Source: an uncultured bacterium (GTDB lineage Bacteria > Bacteroidota > Bacteroidia > Chitinophagales > CAIOSU01). Taken from it: a stretch of 7,085 bases of DNA. The position numbers and the translations under genes were made by a program. The stretch is taken from contig CAIOSU010000114.1 in NCBI GenBank assembly GCA_903861055.1, positions 1 through 7,085 of the forward strand. Direction: 5' to 3'. Positions 5,821 through 7,085 of the stretch are shown here, in pieces. Each line of letters begins with the position of its first letter. Position 1 is the stretch's first letter. The notes beneath the pieces were generated by a model, which saw nothing but the letters and a program-made list of their open reading frames with translations, did not search any database and was not told the DNA's origin.

Positions 5821-7065
5821 ATGAGCGGACAGAAAATCACCATCTCGAATGGTAAACTAACAGTACCCAATAACCCCATTATTCCTTTTATCGAAGGCGA
5901 CGGAACCGGACCAGATATCTGGGCATCATCGGTGCGCGTGCTAGATGCGGCGGTGGAAAAAGCCTATGGCGGCACCCGCAAAATTGAATGGAAAGAAGTA
6001 TTGGCCGGCGAAAAAGCCTTTAACCAAACCAACAACTGGCTTCCGCAAGAAACATTGGACATCATCAACGAATACCTAGTGGCCATTAAAGGCCCTTTGA
6101 CTACCCCAGTAGGTGGTGGTATCCGTTCATTGAACGTGGCCTTGCGTCAGCAGCTCGACCTTTATGCTTGCGTGCGCCCGGTACGTTGGTTCAAAGGCGT
6201 GCCTAGCCCAGTTAAAGAGCCTTGGTTGGTTGATATGGTTATCTATCGCGAAAACACCGAGGATATCTATGCTGGTATCGAGTTTCAAGAAGGAACTCCC
6301 GATGCCGCTAAGTTTGCCGAGTTTATGAAAACCAATTTCCCCGACCGTTTCAAGAAAGTACGTTTCCCTGAAACTTCTGCCTACGGTATTAAGCCAGTAT
6401 CTAAAGACGGTACCGATAGGTTGGTGCGCGCTGCGTTGGATTATGCTTTCGAGCAAAAGAAACCTTCGCTTACTTTAGTACACAAGGGCAACATCATGAA
6501 ATTTACCGAAGGCGCTTTCCGCGACTGGGGTTATGAAGTGGCCAAAACCGAATTCAACGGTGTTGAATTGGATGGTGGCCCATGGTTGACTGCCGAGCGC
6601 GACGGCCACAAAATCATTGTGAAAGACGTAATTGCGGATGCTTTCTTACAACAAATCTTGCTTCGCCCAGCTGAGTATAGCGTTATTGCTACCTTAAACC
6701 TTAATGGCGACTATGTGAGCGATGCTTTGGCAGCTGCAGTTGGCGGTATCGGTATTGCACCGGGTGCCAACATTAACTACCTTACCGGCCACGCCATTTT
6801 TGAAGCGACCCACGGCACTGCGCCTAAGTATGCTGGCTTGGATAAAGTAAACCCTTCGTCAGTTATCCTTTCGGGCGTAATGATGTTTGAGTATATGGGT
6901 TGGCAAGAAGCGGCTGACATGATTGTAGCCGGTATTGAAAGTGCCATACATGGCAAGCGTGTAACCTACGATTTTGCCCGCCTAATGGAAGGTGCTACTG
7001 AGTTGAAATGCTCTGAGTTTGGTACTGAAATCATTAAGCACATGGTACCCGTTGCCGCTGTGTAA
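5821..7065 (+). CDS. icd: Isocitrate dehydrogenase, NADP-dependent, homodimeric E. coli type
   Basis: Oxidatively decarboxylates isocitrate to 2-oxoglutarate with reduction of NADP+, in the cytoplasm, as a TCA-cycle step. The 414 residues are complete and close to the E. coli length of 416, and the sequence aligns throughout: IEGDGTGPD (24-32), IKGPLTTPVGGGIRSLNVAL (89-108), YRENTEDIYAGIE (142-154), LVHKGNIMKFTEGAFRDWGY (219-238), DVIADAFLQQ (269-278) and NGDYVSDALAA (295-305). Substrate and metal residues are kept: S103, R109, R119, R143, Y150, K222, D273, D297 and D301. The NADP determinants of the E. coli enzyme are also kept, as K336/Y337 in HGTAPKYAG and Y383/R387 in TYDFAR, so NADP rather than NAD is inferred. 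The ATG at 5821 is the only sensible start: the in-frame ATG at 5797 is cut off by TAG at 5812-5814. There is no Shine-Dalgarno. It is transcribed away from glnS. Confidence 0.97.
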   Translation: MSGQKITISNGKLTVPNNPIIPFIEGDGTGPDIWASSVRVLDAAVEKAYGGTRKIEWKEVLAGEKAFNQTNNWLPQETLDIINEYLVAIKGPLTTPVGGGIRSLNVALRQQLDLYACVRPVRWFKGVPSPVKEPWLVDMVIYRENTEDIYAGIEFQEGTPDAAKFAEFMKTNFPDRFKKVRFPETSAYGIKPVSKDGTDRLVRAALDYAFEQKKPSLTLVHKGNIMKFTEGAFRDWGYEVAKTEFNGVELDGGPWLTAERDGHKIIVKDVIADAFLQQILLRPAEYSVIATLNLNGDYVSDALAAAVGGIGIAPGANINYLTGHAIFEATHGTAPKYAGLDKVNPSSVILSGVMMFEYMGWQEAADMIVAGIESAIHGKRVTYDFARLMEGATELKCSEFGTEIIKHMVPVAAV

Positions 7066-7085
7066 TTGAAGTAAACTTATCTTAC

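Overview
The window looks like ordinary chromosomal DNA from a member of the Bacteroidota. Three observations support this. An exact TTG-N19-TAnnTTTG promoter of the Bacteroidota primary sigma factor lies upstream of icd. Good Shine-Dalgarno sequences are absent before the gene starts. The PBP2 and RodA proteins are of the type, order and RodA N-terminus usual in that phylum. No genus can be assigned from the sequence alone.

Layout: positions 2-1513 (+) hold the C-terminal part of penicillin-binding protein 2 (mrdA), cut by the left edge. It overlaps rodA (1500-2759, +) by 14 bases, so the two read as a translationally coupled cell-elongation pair. A short convergent gap (2760-2840) with a weak hairpin and T-run separates rodA from an unrecognised minus-strand gene (2841-3458). 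That frame continues upstream through a single in-frame TAA (3489-3491) to a well-placed ATG at 3590, so the locus looks like one roughly 249-codon gene split by one nonsense codon. A 310-base AT-rich gap (3591-3900) follows. Next come glnS (3901-5559, -; glutaminyl-tRNA synthetase), a 261-base divergent intergenic region, and icd (5821-7065, +; NADP-type isocitrate dehydrogenase), which is complete and ends 20 bases before the window edge.

Functionally, PBP2 and RodA are the transpeptidase and the SEDS glycosyltransferase that polymerise and crosslink peptidoglycan during rod elongation. GlnS charges tRNA-Gln. Icd is the TCA-cycle step from isocitrate to 2-oxoglutarate, the carbon skeleton for glutamate and glutamine. 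The divergent glnS/icd arrangement therefore pairs two genes near glutamate/glutamine metabolism, but coordinated control is only an inference.

I see no mobile element, CRISPR array, RNA gene or defence system. The most interesting signals are the nonsense-split gene and the structured glnS-icd region. That region has two TAACTTTG -7 boxes facing opposite ways, a 20-bp near-palindrome between them, and a perfect 14-bp palindrome in the predicted icd leader.
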